A stretch of DNA of 14,161 nt from Steroidobacteraceae bacterium (lineage in GTDB: Bacteria > Pseudomonadota > Gammaproteobacteria > Steroidobacterales > Steroidobacteraceae). The position numbers were made by a program, and so were the translations under genes. How positions within the stretch are numbered: position 1 is the first letter of the stretch; every line of letters begins with the position of its first letter. Below, piece by piece: positions 1 through 7,308 of the stretch. The notes beneath the pieces were generated by a model, which was not told the origin of the DNA, did no database searches, and worked only from the letters and a program-made list of their open reading frames with translations. Location: NCBI GenBank assembly GCA_025927665.1, contig JAICKZ010000043.1:1-14161 (forward strand). Direction: 5' to 3'.

Positions 1-852
1 ATCTTTATCATGATAGAAAAGGTATGACTGACCTTGCCAATCGACAATGGAGTGATGCACGGTCCAGCAACCGCTCGCAGATTCGTCGAGAATCACGCCA
101 ACTTGTTTGAACGGTCCCGTCGGGGAGGTGCTCGTTGCATACTCAAGTCGCTCACGCCTATCTTCCACATGCGGATAAGTCAGGTAGTAGATGCCATTAC
201 GCTCGAATGCGAATGGTCCTTCCAGTAGGCCCTTCGTCGGCAAGTTATCAATAACCATCGGCTCGCCGTCGATTTCTGTCATGCTTGGTTTTAGTTTGAC
301 GACATATAGCTTGCTCAATAATGCATAGAACAGATAAGCACTGCCATCCTTGTCGATAAGCACATTGGGGTCGATTCCTTTCACGCCCTCAAGCGGTGTT
401 GTCATCGGTGTAAACGGTCCATACGGTTTGTCTGCAATTGCCACGCCGATTCTGAATTTGCCGTTATCTTTAGCTTGAGCAATTGCCGGAAAATAAAAGT
501 AATACTTGCCATCTTTGAATACACAGTCCGGTGCCCACATCGCATACGCGTTGGGGTCGACCCATTCAACGCCAGTCTGCGTGACGATCACACCATGATC
601 TTGCCAATCGGTGAGATTCTCCGATGAAAAAACATGATAGTCCTGCATCACAAACCAATTAGGTTTGCCTTTGTATTCTGGTGGCGCCTTGATGTCATGC
701 GATGGATAAACATAAATCTTTCCTTCAAACACCCGCGCCGTTGGATCAGCAGTGAACTGATCCATGATCAATGGATTCGTTGCGAAGACCGCAGTGAATT
801 TCAGTAATCCAGCAATACTGAAGAGCAGGAAATGAAATGTTAAATGTTTCAT
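1..852 (-). CDS. Secreted glycoside hydrolase family 43 protein, C-terminal end cut by window edge
   Basis: The minus-strand frame is open from an ATG at 852 to base 1 (284 codons, no stop), so the gene continues outside the window. Residues 1-24 form a signal peptide (hydrophobic LLFSIAGLL, then VFA before the likely cut), so the enzyme is exported. The mature part starts with a five-bladed beta-propeller pattern typical of GH43, whose members hydrolyse arabinose or xylose side chains and xylo- or arabino-oligosaccharides. The three family acids are recognisable: Asp36 in ADPTARVF (general base), Asp161 in GIDPNV (pKa modulator) and Glu211 in EGPF (general acid). MWAPDCVFKDGKYYFYF and the HHS at 266-268 also fit the family. 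Substrate cannot be read from this fragment. It is transcribed away from the reductase operon, and no strong ribosome binding site is visible before the ATG. Family is confident, specificity is not. Confidence 0.9.
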   Translation of the reverse strand, partial: MKHLTFHFLLFSIAGLLKFTAVFATNPLIMDQFTADPTARVFEGKIYVYPSHDIKAPPEYKGKPNWFVMQDYHVFSSENLTDWQDHGVIVTQTGVEWVDPNAYAMWAPDCVFKDGKYYFYFPAIAQAKDNGKFRIGVAIADKPYGPFTPMTTPLEGVKGIDPNVLIDKDGSAYLFYALLSKLYVVKLKPSMTEIDGEPMVIDNLPTKGLLEGPFAFERNGIYYLTYPHVEDRRERLEYATSTSPTGPFKQVGVILDESASGCWTVHHSIVDWQGQSYLFYHDKD

Positions 853-1076
853 GACATCGGTAATTAAGAGCAACGATGAAAAGCTTAAATTATTTACGAC
901 CCGACCGCACGATCACCTCGACTCGGCATCTTCATGTGTCAGATAAAAAAATGACGCGACTATCCTAACACCGTTGGTTATGTTCAAAACAGCAACAATA
1001 TGACTGGCATCAACGTTGCGCCCGTTAATGAACAACAAGTTCATGCGCAAATTGCACTGACAGTTCGGTTCAATCC

Positions 1077-1105
1077 TTGACAATTTAGGACGATTGACCT
1101 AAATT
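1077..1105 (+). promoter_or_regulatory. Sigma70 promoter of the reductase-tetR-yciI operon
   Basis: A perfect -35 box TTGACA (1077-1082) is followed by a 17-bp spacer and a -10 box TAAATT (1100-1105; 4 of 6 consensus bases). The predicted transcript start is near 1112, giving a leader of about 40 nt before the ATG at 1153. Both palindromic operators overlap this promoter. Confidence 0.65.
1085..1102. promoter_or_regulatory. Palindromic operator 1, probable TetR site
   Basis: TTAGGACGATTGACCTAA is an imperfect 18-bp palindrome. In a wider frame, AATTTAGG (1082-1089) and CCTAAATT (1098-1105) are perfect arms around 8 bp. It lies between the -35 and -10 boxes, where a bound repressor would block RNA polymerase. 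It matches operator 2 at 13 of 18 positions. The likely ligand is the TetR protein encoded at 2272-2862; this is inferred from position and symmetry. Confidence 0.6.
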
Positions 1106-1112
1106 AAAATCC

Positions 1113-1130
1113 ATAGGACATTTGTCCTAT
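1113..1130. promoter_or_regulatory. Palindromic operator 2, probable TetR site
   Basis: ATAGGACATTTGTCCTAT is a perfect inverted repeat (8-bp arms, 2-bp centre) at the predicted transcription start. Its centre lies 28 bp downstream of the centre of operator 1, and both share TAGGAC with the complementary half GTCCTA or GACCTA. Two such sites across one promoter suggest tight autorepression of the operon by its own TetR regulator. Confidence 0.7.
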
Positions 1131-1152
1131 TAAGCACGCAGAAGAGGACTTT

Positions 1153-2244
1153 ATGAAATTGTTTGAGTCATTTCAGTTGGGTGATATAACGTTGCCAAAT
1201 CGAATGGTGATGGCGCCGATGACAAGGAATCGCGCGGACGCAAATGGCATCGTGCCACCGATGATGGTCGCTTATTATAAGCAACGCGCCAGTGCAGGTC
1301 TGATCATCACTGAATCAACTCCGGTCTCACCGCAAGCGATAGGTTATCCCTTCACTCCAGGGATTAGCTCTAATGATCAGGTGGCAAGTTGGTCGAATGT
1401 TACTAGTGCTGTACACGCAGCGGGTGGCCACATCTTTATTCAATTGCAATACTGTGGACGAATTTCTCATTCCAGCCTGTTACCCAATAATGCAATACCA
1501 CTAGCACCATCAGCATTGCGACCAGCTGGGCTTGCCGTCACTTATACTGGCATGCAGGAATATGTGACGCCGCGCAGTGTTGAGACGGGAGAAATTCTTG
1601 ATATCGTCATGCAATTTCAACGCGCCGCTGAAATGGCGAAACATGCTGGTTTTGATGGAGTGGAAGTGCATGGCGCCAATGGTTATATCATCGACCAGTT
1701 TCTACGCGACGGCACCAATCAACGCACCGATATGTATGGCGGTAATGTACAAAATAGAATGCGTTTATTGAACGAAATTCTTGATGCAGTATCCACTGTG
1801 TGGCCGATGCAGCGTGTGGGTGTTCGTCTGACTCCCGAGAACAGCTTCAATTCGATGTCAGACTCTAACCCGCAAGAACATTTTGGTTATTTTATTCAAC
1901 AATTAAGTCTGCGTGGCCTTGCTTACCTACATGTGCTTGAAGGTGACATGATGACGAAAACTAGCACGGTCAATTATCGTGATTTACGTTTGAAGTTCGC
2001 TGGTTCGTATATTGCGAACAATGGTTACGATTTTTTACGCGCTGAAGAAGCTTTAAAAGATGGCACTACGGATTTGGTGGCGTTTGGTGTTCCTTTCTTG
2101 GCCAATCCAGACTTGGTGCGTCGGTATCGCGAGAAGCTGCCGCTGAATACAGCCAATCCCGCAACTTTTTATGGCGGCGGCGAAACGGGATATATCGACT
2201 ATCCGTTCTATTCGAACGAAGCAAGTGTCCCTGCGGGTCTTTAG
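1153..2244 (+). CDS. Old Yellow Enzyme family ene-reductase (NemA-like alkene reductase)
   Basis: A 363-residue FMN-dependent TIM-barrel oxidoreductase of the Old Yellow Enzyme family, expected in the cytoplasm. These enzymes use NAD(P)H to reduce C=C bonds activated by carbonyl or nitro groups, and some nitro compounds, so they often detoxify electrophiles. The sequence shows APMTRNR (Thr24 near the flavin), IQLQYCGRISH (Gln98), and the substrate-binding HGANGY with His173, Asn176 and Tyr178. DQFLRDGTNQRTDMYGG and the C-terminal YGGGETGYIDYP are family hallmarks. Length equals NemA. At the usual phosphate-binding FGR position the sequence is FGV (residues 311-313). The ATG at 1153 has an AGAGGA ribosome site 4 bases upstream. 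It is the first gene of an operon with tetR (27-bp gap) and a YciI-like gene, under twin operators. The physiological substrate is unknown. Confidence 0.95.
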   Translation: MKLFESFQLGDITLPNRMVMAPMTRNRADANGIVPPMMVAYYKQRASAGLIITESTPVSPQAIGYPFTPGISSNDQVASWSNVTSAVHAAGGHIFIQLQYCGRISHSSLLPNNAIPLAPSALRPAGLAVTYTGMQEYVTPRSVETGEILDIVMQFQRAAEMAKHAGFDGVEVHGANGYIIDQFLRDGTNQRTDMYGGNVQNRMRLLNEILDAVSTVWPMQRVGVRLTPENSFNSMSDSNPQEHFGYFIQQLSLRGLAYLHVLEGDMMTKTSTVNYRDLRLKFAGSYIANNGYDFLRAEEALKDGTTDLVAFGVPFLANPDLVRRYREKLPLNTANPATFYGGGETGYIDYPFYSNEASVPAGL

Positions 2245-2271
2245 GAGAAGTTATTTACATAGGTATTTTGC

Positions 2272-2862
2272 ATGAGTACTAAGACAACCCGTGATCATAT
2301 AGTTAAGTGCGCTGATCAACTGTTCTATCAACAAGGCTATGAACATACTTCATTTGCTGATATTGCGAACATCGTACAAATCTCTCGAGGTAATTTCTAT
2401 CATCACTTCAAAACTAAGGATGAAATATTGGAAGCGGTGATTGACGTGCGGCTTGCGAAGACCCGAAAGATGTTGACCGAATGGGAAAATCAAAGCGATC
2501 AACCTGCCGAACGCATCCGAAGTTTTATCCAGCTTATGATCACAAACAAAATCGCGATCAAAAATTATGGCTGTCCGGTGGGCACTTTATGTGCAGAGCT
2601 TGCTAAGCTAAATCATGCTTCGCAGGCCGAAGCGAACAAGCTATTTACTCTGTTCCGAATTTGGTTGCGTAAACAATTTACGCTGCTTGGTTGCAAAGAA
2701 AACGCTGAGGCGTTGGCGATGCATCTTCTCGCTCGCAGTCAGGGCGTTGCCACGTTGGCAAATGCCTTTCATGATGAGAAGTTCATTAAGCAGGAAGTAA
2801 CGCAGATGTGCGACTGGCTGGATTCATTTACATCGCACGCGACCGAAAACCAGACTCACTAA
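2272..2862 (+). CDS. TetR-family transcriptional repressor, probable autoregulator of the operon
   Basis: A 196-residue TetR-family protein. Residues 5-52 form the helix-turn-helix DNA-binding domain, with the signature ADIANIVQISRGNFYHHFKTKDEI. The C-terminal ligand domain includes NYGCPVGTLCAELAKL (residues 98-113), seen in regulators often next to oxidoreductase genes. Cysteines 101 and 107 lie in this segment. E. coli NemR senses electrophiles and oxidants through a cysteine near this position and a lysine late in the protein; Lys170 here may be comparable, which is inference. The protein is co-transcribed with the reductase it probably represses, through the palindromes at 1085-1102 and 1113-1130. 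The start is ATG with AGG 8 bases upstream; a better AGGAG at 2243-2247 is too far away to serve it. Confidence 0.93.
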   Translation: MSTKTTRDHIVKCADQLFYQQGYEHTSFADIANIVQISRGNFYHHFKTKDEILEAVIDVRLAKTRKMLTEWENQSDQPAERIRSFIQLMITNKIAIKNYGCPVGTLCAELAKLNHASQAEANKLFTLFRIWLRKQFTLLGCKENAEALAMHLLARSQGVATLANAFHDEKFIKQEVTQMCDWLDSFTSHATENQTH

Positions 2863-2884
2863 CTAATATTATGAGAGAAATTTT

Positions 2885-3172
2885 ATGTTTATCGTATTCC
2901 TAAAGTTTTCCACTAATAAAGACAGGGCCAGTGAATTTGTTCATGGTCATAGGGAATGGATCAAACGCGGATTTGATGAGAATGTATTTTTGTTGACAGG
3001 CAATCTGCAACCTAATGCGGGCGGTGGAATCATTGCCCACAATACGTCGTTGCAGGATCTTCAAAATAGAGTTAATGATGATCCATTCGTTCTACAAAAC
3101 GTGGTGAGCGCGGAAATTTTTGAAATTACTTCGCCAAAGATCGATGCTCGATTAAGCTTTCTGATTAACTGA
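2885..3172 (+). CDS. YciI-like small protein
   Basis: A 95-residue protein that fits the YCII-related family, which has a ferredoxin-like alpha/beta fold. Supporting features are the opening beta strand MFIVFLKFS, the HGHREWIKRGF segment with His22 in the putative active-site region, the middle LLTGNLQPNAGGGIIA strand-turn-strand, and the DDPF motif at residues 65-68 before a final strand (SAEIFEIT). Some family members have a His-Asp pair suggesting a hydrolase or dehalogenase-like role, but function is generally unproven. It follows tetR by 22 bp with GAGAG 7 bases before its ATG, so it is almost certainly co-transcribed. The context suggests handling a product or substrate of the reductase. 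Family call is fairly sure; activity is unknown. Confidence 0.8.
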   Translation: MFIVFLKFSTNKDRASEFVHGHREWIKRGFDENVFLLTGNLQPNAGGGIIAHNTSLQDLQNRVNDDPFVLQNVVSAEIFEITSPKIDARLSFLIN

Positions 3173-3220
3173 TACATCGCGATTAATGTCGGAATAACGT
3201 CCGCTTACTTATAACACCAT

Positions 3221-4414
3221 TTAGCGACTGACAATCTCCTCGATCTTCCGAGCCAATGGCTCACGAATCGCGTATCCATCTCGGTTGGTTAAAAGAGCTA
3301 CAGCGACGTGTGTATCAGGAAACCAATACAGCAATGCTGATGCGCCGCTTTGTCCACCGGTGTGAAACCAAGCTAACTTGCCATCAACAGGTCCTACCAT
3401 GATACCGATACCATAATAATATCTCGGATCGCCGAAAGGATTAGGTGCTGGTGAACCATCAAGAAGTTTGGGATGTTCAAGCATTTGATCACGCGTAGTC
3501 GGTTGCACAAGCTTGCCCGATTGAAACGCCAACACAAATCGTACGAGATCTTCGGAAGTTGAAAGCCATCCACCTGCAGGTAGATTCTCACTTACATCGC
3601 GAAATGCCGCGCGTTCAATGCTGCCATCCGCTGCTTTGCTATATCCGGCCACGCGATGTGGGACAAGAGCAAGCGCGTCATCTTCGGTGATGGCATTCAT
3701 TCCGGCGGGTGTGAACACAAGATCGCGCATCAGCGTGCGGTAAGGAGTTTTCGCTGCGCCTTGAAGTACACATCCCAACAACCGATAACCCAATGAACTG
3801 TATCTCACTTGAGTGCCTGGCTGAAAAATGAGTGGATCATTTTTGAAAGTATCCAATGGCGTGATGACATCGGTGTAGCGCGTGTACTGAGTAATCTTTT
3901 CACGTTGAATCAATTGTTCCAACGCAAGACGTTCAGCCTCGGTGTCATGTTTCTCTCCGTTATCGCCATAGTTGTGGCGTATACCTGCCATATGTGAGAG
4001 CAGTTGACGCGATGTAATTCGCCATTTTTTTTCCGGGAACTCCGGACAGTATTGCTGAATGGGTGCATCGAGATCGAGCTTACCATCCTCTACTAACCGC
4101 ATTGCTGCAGTCGCGGTGAACCACTTCGCCACCGAGGCAGTACGAAACATGCTTTGCGCAGTGACTGGAACATCCTGCTCAAGATCCGCTTTACCAAACC
4201 CCGCGCTCCATATATGCCCGTCTTTTGAAATGGCGACCGACAAGCCGGGCAGGTGATTTATCTCTAACGCCGCCGAAGCCATTTGTGAAATCTCTTGTAT
4301 CTGCTTGGAAGAAAGTCCAGCAGCCTGCACGAGAATGGGGGTTGTGACGAAAGCAAAGAATACTGCAATCAGTGTCCATGGCTTGCAGATAGCACGAGCT
4401 GGTTTGATCGACAT
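3221..4414 (-). CDS. Exported serine hydrolase of the class C beta-lactamase / penicillin-binding fold
   Basis: A 397-residue protein with a signal peptide (residues 1-31, hydrophobic LIAVFFAFVTTPILV, likely cut near VQA), so it works in the periplasm or outside the cell. The catalytic motifs of the serine beta-lactamase-like family are all present: SVAK with nucleophile Ser94 and Lys97, YSS at 205-207 in the place of YxN, and HTG at 351-353 in the place of KTG. YSSLGY and HTGG resemble the LACTB/EstB-like branch rather than true AmpC, so an esterase or peptidase role is as likely as antibiotic hydrolysis. It converges on the YciI-like gene (48-bp gap, no clear terminator) and lies 182 bp downstream of fadE on the same strand with its own promoter. 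GAGG precedes the ATG by about 11 bases. Fold is sure; substrate is unknown. Confidence 0.92.
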   Translation of the reverse strand: MSIKPARAICKPWTLIAVFFAFVTTPILVQAAGLSSKQIQEISQMASAALEINHLPGLSVAISKDGHIWSAGFGKADLEQDVPVTAQSMFRTASVAKWFTATAAMRLVEDGKLDLDAPIQQYCPEFPEKKWRITSRQLLSHMAGIRHNYGDNGEKHDTEAERLALEQLIQREKITQYTRYTDVITPLDTFKNDPLIFQPGTQVRYSSLGYRLLGCVLQGAAKTPYRTLMRDLVFTPAGMNAITEDDALALVPHRVAGYSKAADGSIERAAFRDVSENLPAGGWLSTSEDLVRFVLAFQSGKLVQPTTRDQMLEHPKLLDGSPAPNPFGDPRYYYGIGIMVGPVDGKLAWFHTGGQSGASALLYWFPDTHVAVALLTNRDGYAIREPLARKIEEIVSR

Positions 4415-4503
4415 GAATTCGAGATCCTCATGTTCACGTTGGTGAGGGAAGAAACACCGCGGAAATTCCGATCAAGAATACTCTTCATGACGCCGTCTTT
4501 CAC

Positions 4504-4534
4504 GCAAATATGATTATGATAAGTTCATATTTGC
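4504..4534. promoter_or_regulatory. Perfect 10-bp inverted repeat over the serine hydrolase promoter, putative operator
   Basis: GCAAATATGA (4504-4513) and TCATATTTGC (4525-4534) are exact inverted copies around an 11-bp spacer. The repeat covers the -10 box, much of the spacer and the predicted start of the promoter at 4513-4541. It is AT-rich and has no T-run, so it is not a terminator. A further ATATTTGC half-site lies at 4553-4560. The binding protein is not identified. Confidence 0.55.
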
Positions 4535-4541
4535 CAATCAA
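4513..4541 (-). promoter_or_regulatory. Sigma70 promoter for the serine hydrolase gene
   Basis: Read on the minus strand, TTGATT (4536-4541) is the -35 box, the spacer is 17 bp, and CATAAT (4513-4518) is the -10 box (5 of 6 consensus). The predicted start is near 4506, giving a leader of about 90 nt. This argues that the gene is transcribed separately from fadE upstream. Confidence 0.5.
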
Positions 4542-4596
4542 GACTTGCGTAGATATTTGCGATTGCACTGAAGTGATAAATTCAGATGTGCGCCAA

Positions 4597-7080
4597 TCAC
4601 ACGCTTCGCAACAATTCGTCCAATGACATGTTAGCCGCGGTTGTGTCTACGTGGGGGCCTAGTTCACGCGGATCAAAATCATCGACGTTGAGCAGGTTCA
4701 TGACCTTGGCATCGTATTCATGTAACGCACTGGCTTCAGTAGTGGTGAGCAAGCCAATAGAGACGGCTTGATCAATTTGTCCAGGCAAATCCAATGCGGT
4801 GATTTTTCCAGTTTTGACACCTTCAACACGAATACGACGTTCAAGCGGCTCACACGTATCAGACATTGCCAACGCTTCTTGCAATAAACCCAGTGCATTT
4901 TTAGGTTCAATGGTTTTGTAAATGCCATCACTTAAACGTGCACGCGTATCAGTTACAGTCATCATGCGTTCGGCCACTTCTGCACCTAATTTATCGGACG
5001 GTGCAAAGTAGGTAAGTCCACGTGGGAAAATAAAGAAGCGCATGACGTTGGCCATAAAACGATTTGGAAAATTACGCAGAAAGCCATGCAATTGGTCCTG
5101 TGCGGTGTACATCAAGTGACGGCATGCCCATTCTACCAGTGGCAAATCGGCTTCCTGTCGACCTTGATCTTCATAATGTTTGAGCACTGTCGAAGCAAGA
5201 TACATGGCAGAGAGCGCATCACCGAGACGACCCGAGAGGGTTTCTTTCTTCTTGAGATATCCACCTAGTGTCAACATCGCCACATCGGTTGCAAATGCAA
5301 ACGAAGCGCTGAAACGATTGATGTGCTGAAAGTAACGTTGCGTCGCAGGAATATCAGGCGTGTTGGAGAAACGCGCCAAGGTAAGCGCCATCACCAACGA
5401 ACGTACTGCATTGCTAATGGTAAAACCAATGTGTGAAAACAAGGCCGTATCAAAATCACGCACCGCTTTTTCTTTATCTTTTTCACGTGCCGCGTTCATC
5501 TCCTTCAATACGAAGGGATGACAACGAATCGCACCTTGGCCAAATATCATCAATGTGCGCGTCAATATGTTTGCGCCTTCAACCGTGATTGCAATGGGAA
5601 CACTTTGATAACTACGACCGAGATAATTCTTGGGGCCAAGGCAAATGCCTTTACCACCTTGTACATCCATGGCATCGTTTGCCACTTTACGACCGAACTC
5701 CGTGACATGATATTTAAGGATTGTTGATGGCACCGCAGGACGTTCGCCGGCATCAATGGCCGCGACAGTCACACTGCGTGCGGCATCCATGATGTAGGTC
5801 ATTCCCGCCATACGTGCCAATACTTCTTGTATGCCTTCGAATTGGCCAATTGAAACATTGAACTGACGACGAATGCGTGAATACGCGCCTGATGCATAAG
5901 TGGCGGCTTTCGATGCGCCTGTCGCATTCGAAGGCAATGAGATACAACGACCCACTGACAATTGTTCGACCAACATGCGCCAACCTTGGCCGGCCATTTT
6001 CACGCCACCAATGATGCAATCGAGTGGAACAAATATGTCTTTGCCATGAATGGGACCATTCTGAAAAGGGGTGTTCAATGGAAAGTGGCGACGACCAATA
6101 CGAATGCCCGGTGTACTGCGCGGAATTAATGCACATGTGATTCCATATTCGGATGCGCCGCCTAGCAATTTTTCTGGATCATATAATTTGAATGCAAGGC
6201 CAATCAGTGTGGCAACCGGTGCGAGTGTAATGTAACGCTTGGAGAAGTTGAGGTTAATGCCAATCACTTCTTCACCGTTGTACATACCTTTGCGTATCAC
6301 ACCGGTATCGGGTAATGAGGCTGCATCGGAACCTGCGCGTGGGCCGGTCAAAGCAAAGCAGGGGATTTCTTCGCCGCGTGCCAGACGGGGCAAGTAATGA
6401 TTTTTTTGCGCTTCAGTCCCGTAATGGGAAAGTAGTTCACCTGGGCCTAACGAATTGGGTACCGATACGGTAGAACTAACCGTGGCGGATCGACTAGCAA
6501 GTTTTATCAATACGCATGAGTGCGCATAAGCTGAAAATCCCAGACCACCATATTGCTTGCCAATGATCATGGCGAAGAATCCATTACGCTTAATGAAATC
6601 CCACATTTCCGGTGGCATGTCGGCACGACGATGCGTGATATCCCATTCATCGATCATGCGACACAGCTCTTCGCAGGGACCATCGATAAAAGCCTGCTCT
6701 TCAGCGGTTAATCGCGGTGGTGCCGCCGACATTAATTTATCCCATTGCGGCGAACCACTGAATAACTCACCATCCCACCATACCGATCCGGCTGCAAGTG
6801 CTTCGGACTCGGTGGTCGACATGCTCGGCAACATGCGACGATAGGTTCTTAAAAATGGCCGACTAAGATAACGGATACGTAACAAGTCGATATTAAGAAA
6901 CAACAATCCCGCCCAGATTGTCCACAACGGAACTAGCAACCATAAACTTGGATTATCAAACCAATCAAATGCAAGTAATGCTGCGGTATAACATGCTGTT
7001 GTCAACAACAGCGATGCGCGTTGATACGTCAACCAGATCAGTCCACCCACAAATACGATTAACCAAATCACACTTGACAC
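4597..7080 (-). CDS. fadE: Acyl-CoA dehydrogenase FadE
   Basis: An 827-residue enzyme, close to E. coli FadE in length and far longer than standard 380-400 residue acyl-CoA dehydrogenases. It makes the trans-2-enoyl-CoA in the first step of fatty acid beta-oxidation, using FAD. Residues 1-70 are hydrophobic with two or three membrane segments. The dehydrogenase core follows: the N-terminal helical domain with GKQYGGLGFSAYAHS (174-188), the beta domain with CFALTGPRAGSDAAS (241-255), and the C-terminal helical domain. ITVEGANILTR places the likely catalytic base at Glu501, matching YEG of other family members. The remaining C-terminal part is the DUF1974-type extension of FadE. The start is GTG at 7080 with AGAGGA 7 bases upstream. 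No clear promoter or fatty-acid regulator site was found upstream, only a perfect TTGGTACCAA palindrome at 7131-7140. Confidence 0.95.
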   Translation of the reverse strand: MSSVIWLIVFVGGLIWLTYQRASLLLTTACYTAALLAFDWFDNPSLWLLVPLWTIWAGLLFLNIDLLRIRYLSRPFLRTYRRMLPSMSTTESEALAAGSVWWDGELFSGSPQWDKLMSAAPPRLTAEEQAFIDGPCEELCRMIDEWDITHRRADMPPEMWDFIKRNGFFAMIIGKQYGGLGFSAYAHSCVLIKLASRSATVSSTVSVPNSLGPGELLSHYGTEAQKNHYLPRLARGEEIPCFALTGPRAGSDAASLPDTGVIRKGMYNGEEVIGINLNFSKRYITLAPVATLIGLAFKLYDPEKLLGGASEYGITCALIPRSTPGIRIGRRHFPLNTPFQNGPIHGKDIFVPLDCIIGGVKMAGQGWRMLVEQLSVGRCISLPSNATGASKAATYASGAYSRIRRQFNVSIGQFEGIQEVLARMAGMTYIMDAARSVTVAAIDAGERPAVPSTILKYHVTEFGRKVANDAMDVQGGKGICLGPKNYLGRSYQSVPIAITVEGANILTRTLMIFGQGAIRCHPFVLKEMNAAREKDKEKAVRDFDTALFSHIGFTISNAVRSLVMALTLARFSNTPDIPATQRYFQHINRFSASFAFATDVAMLTLGGYLKKKETLSGRLGDALSAMYLASTVLKHYEDQGRQEADLPLVEWACRHLMYTAQDQLHGFLRNFPNRFMANVMRFFIFPRGLTYFAPSDKLGAEVAERMMTVTDTRARLSDGIYKTIEPKNALGLLQEALAMSDTCEPLERRIRVEGVKTGKITALDLPGQIDQAVSIGLLTTTEASALHEYDAKVMNLLNVDDFDPRELGPHVDTTAANMSLDELLRSV

Positions 7081-7263
7081 GATGTTGTCCTCTGTTTTTT
7101 ACATGGCAGGTTTTTCCATGCCGGGGTAGCTTGGTACCAAATTGCTTAATCGGCAAGTCCAGTGATTACCTGAGTGTCAATACTGTGCACTCGGCGCAGT
7201 CAGGTCGAATCGTTCAGTTAGTGAAAAGATGAAAACCAATCTTGAGTTATAAATATGCCAATA

Positions 7264-7290
7264 AAAAAGCCCGCAATCTGCGGGCTTTTT
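7264..7290 (-). terminator. Intrinsic terminator of mdh
   Basis: AAAAAGCCCGCA and TGCGGGCTTTTT form a 12-bp stem with a 3-base loop, 18 bp past the mdh stop. On the minus strand the GC-rich stem is followed by six T residues. The symmetry means it could also stop plus-strand transcripts, but no plus-strand gene ends here. Confidence 0.9.
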
Positions 7291-7308
7291 AAGTAATTTA
7301 AATAAGGA

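Noticed and set aside
34..228. Small plus-strand open frame (64 codons)
   Set aside because: It lies antisense inside the clear GH43 coding frame and resembles no known protein.
1028..1044. ATGAAC-AACAA-GTTCAT inverted repeat in the intergenic region
   Set aside because: Six-bp arms at this AT content are expected by chance, and it does not overlap a promoter box I can support.
4369..4488. 39-residue minus-strand frame overlapping the start of the serine hydrolase gene, as a possible leader peptide
   Set aside because: It has only a weak ribosome site and no regulatory run of rare or repeated codons, and its overlap with the next gene is out of frame; probably chance.
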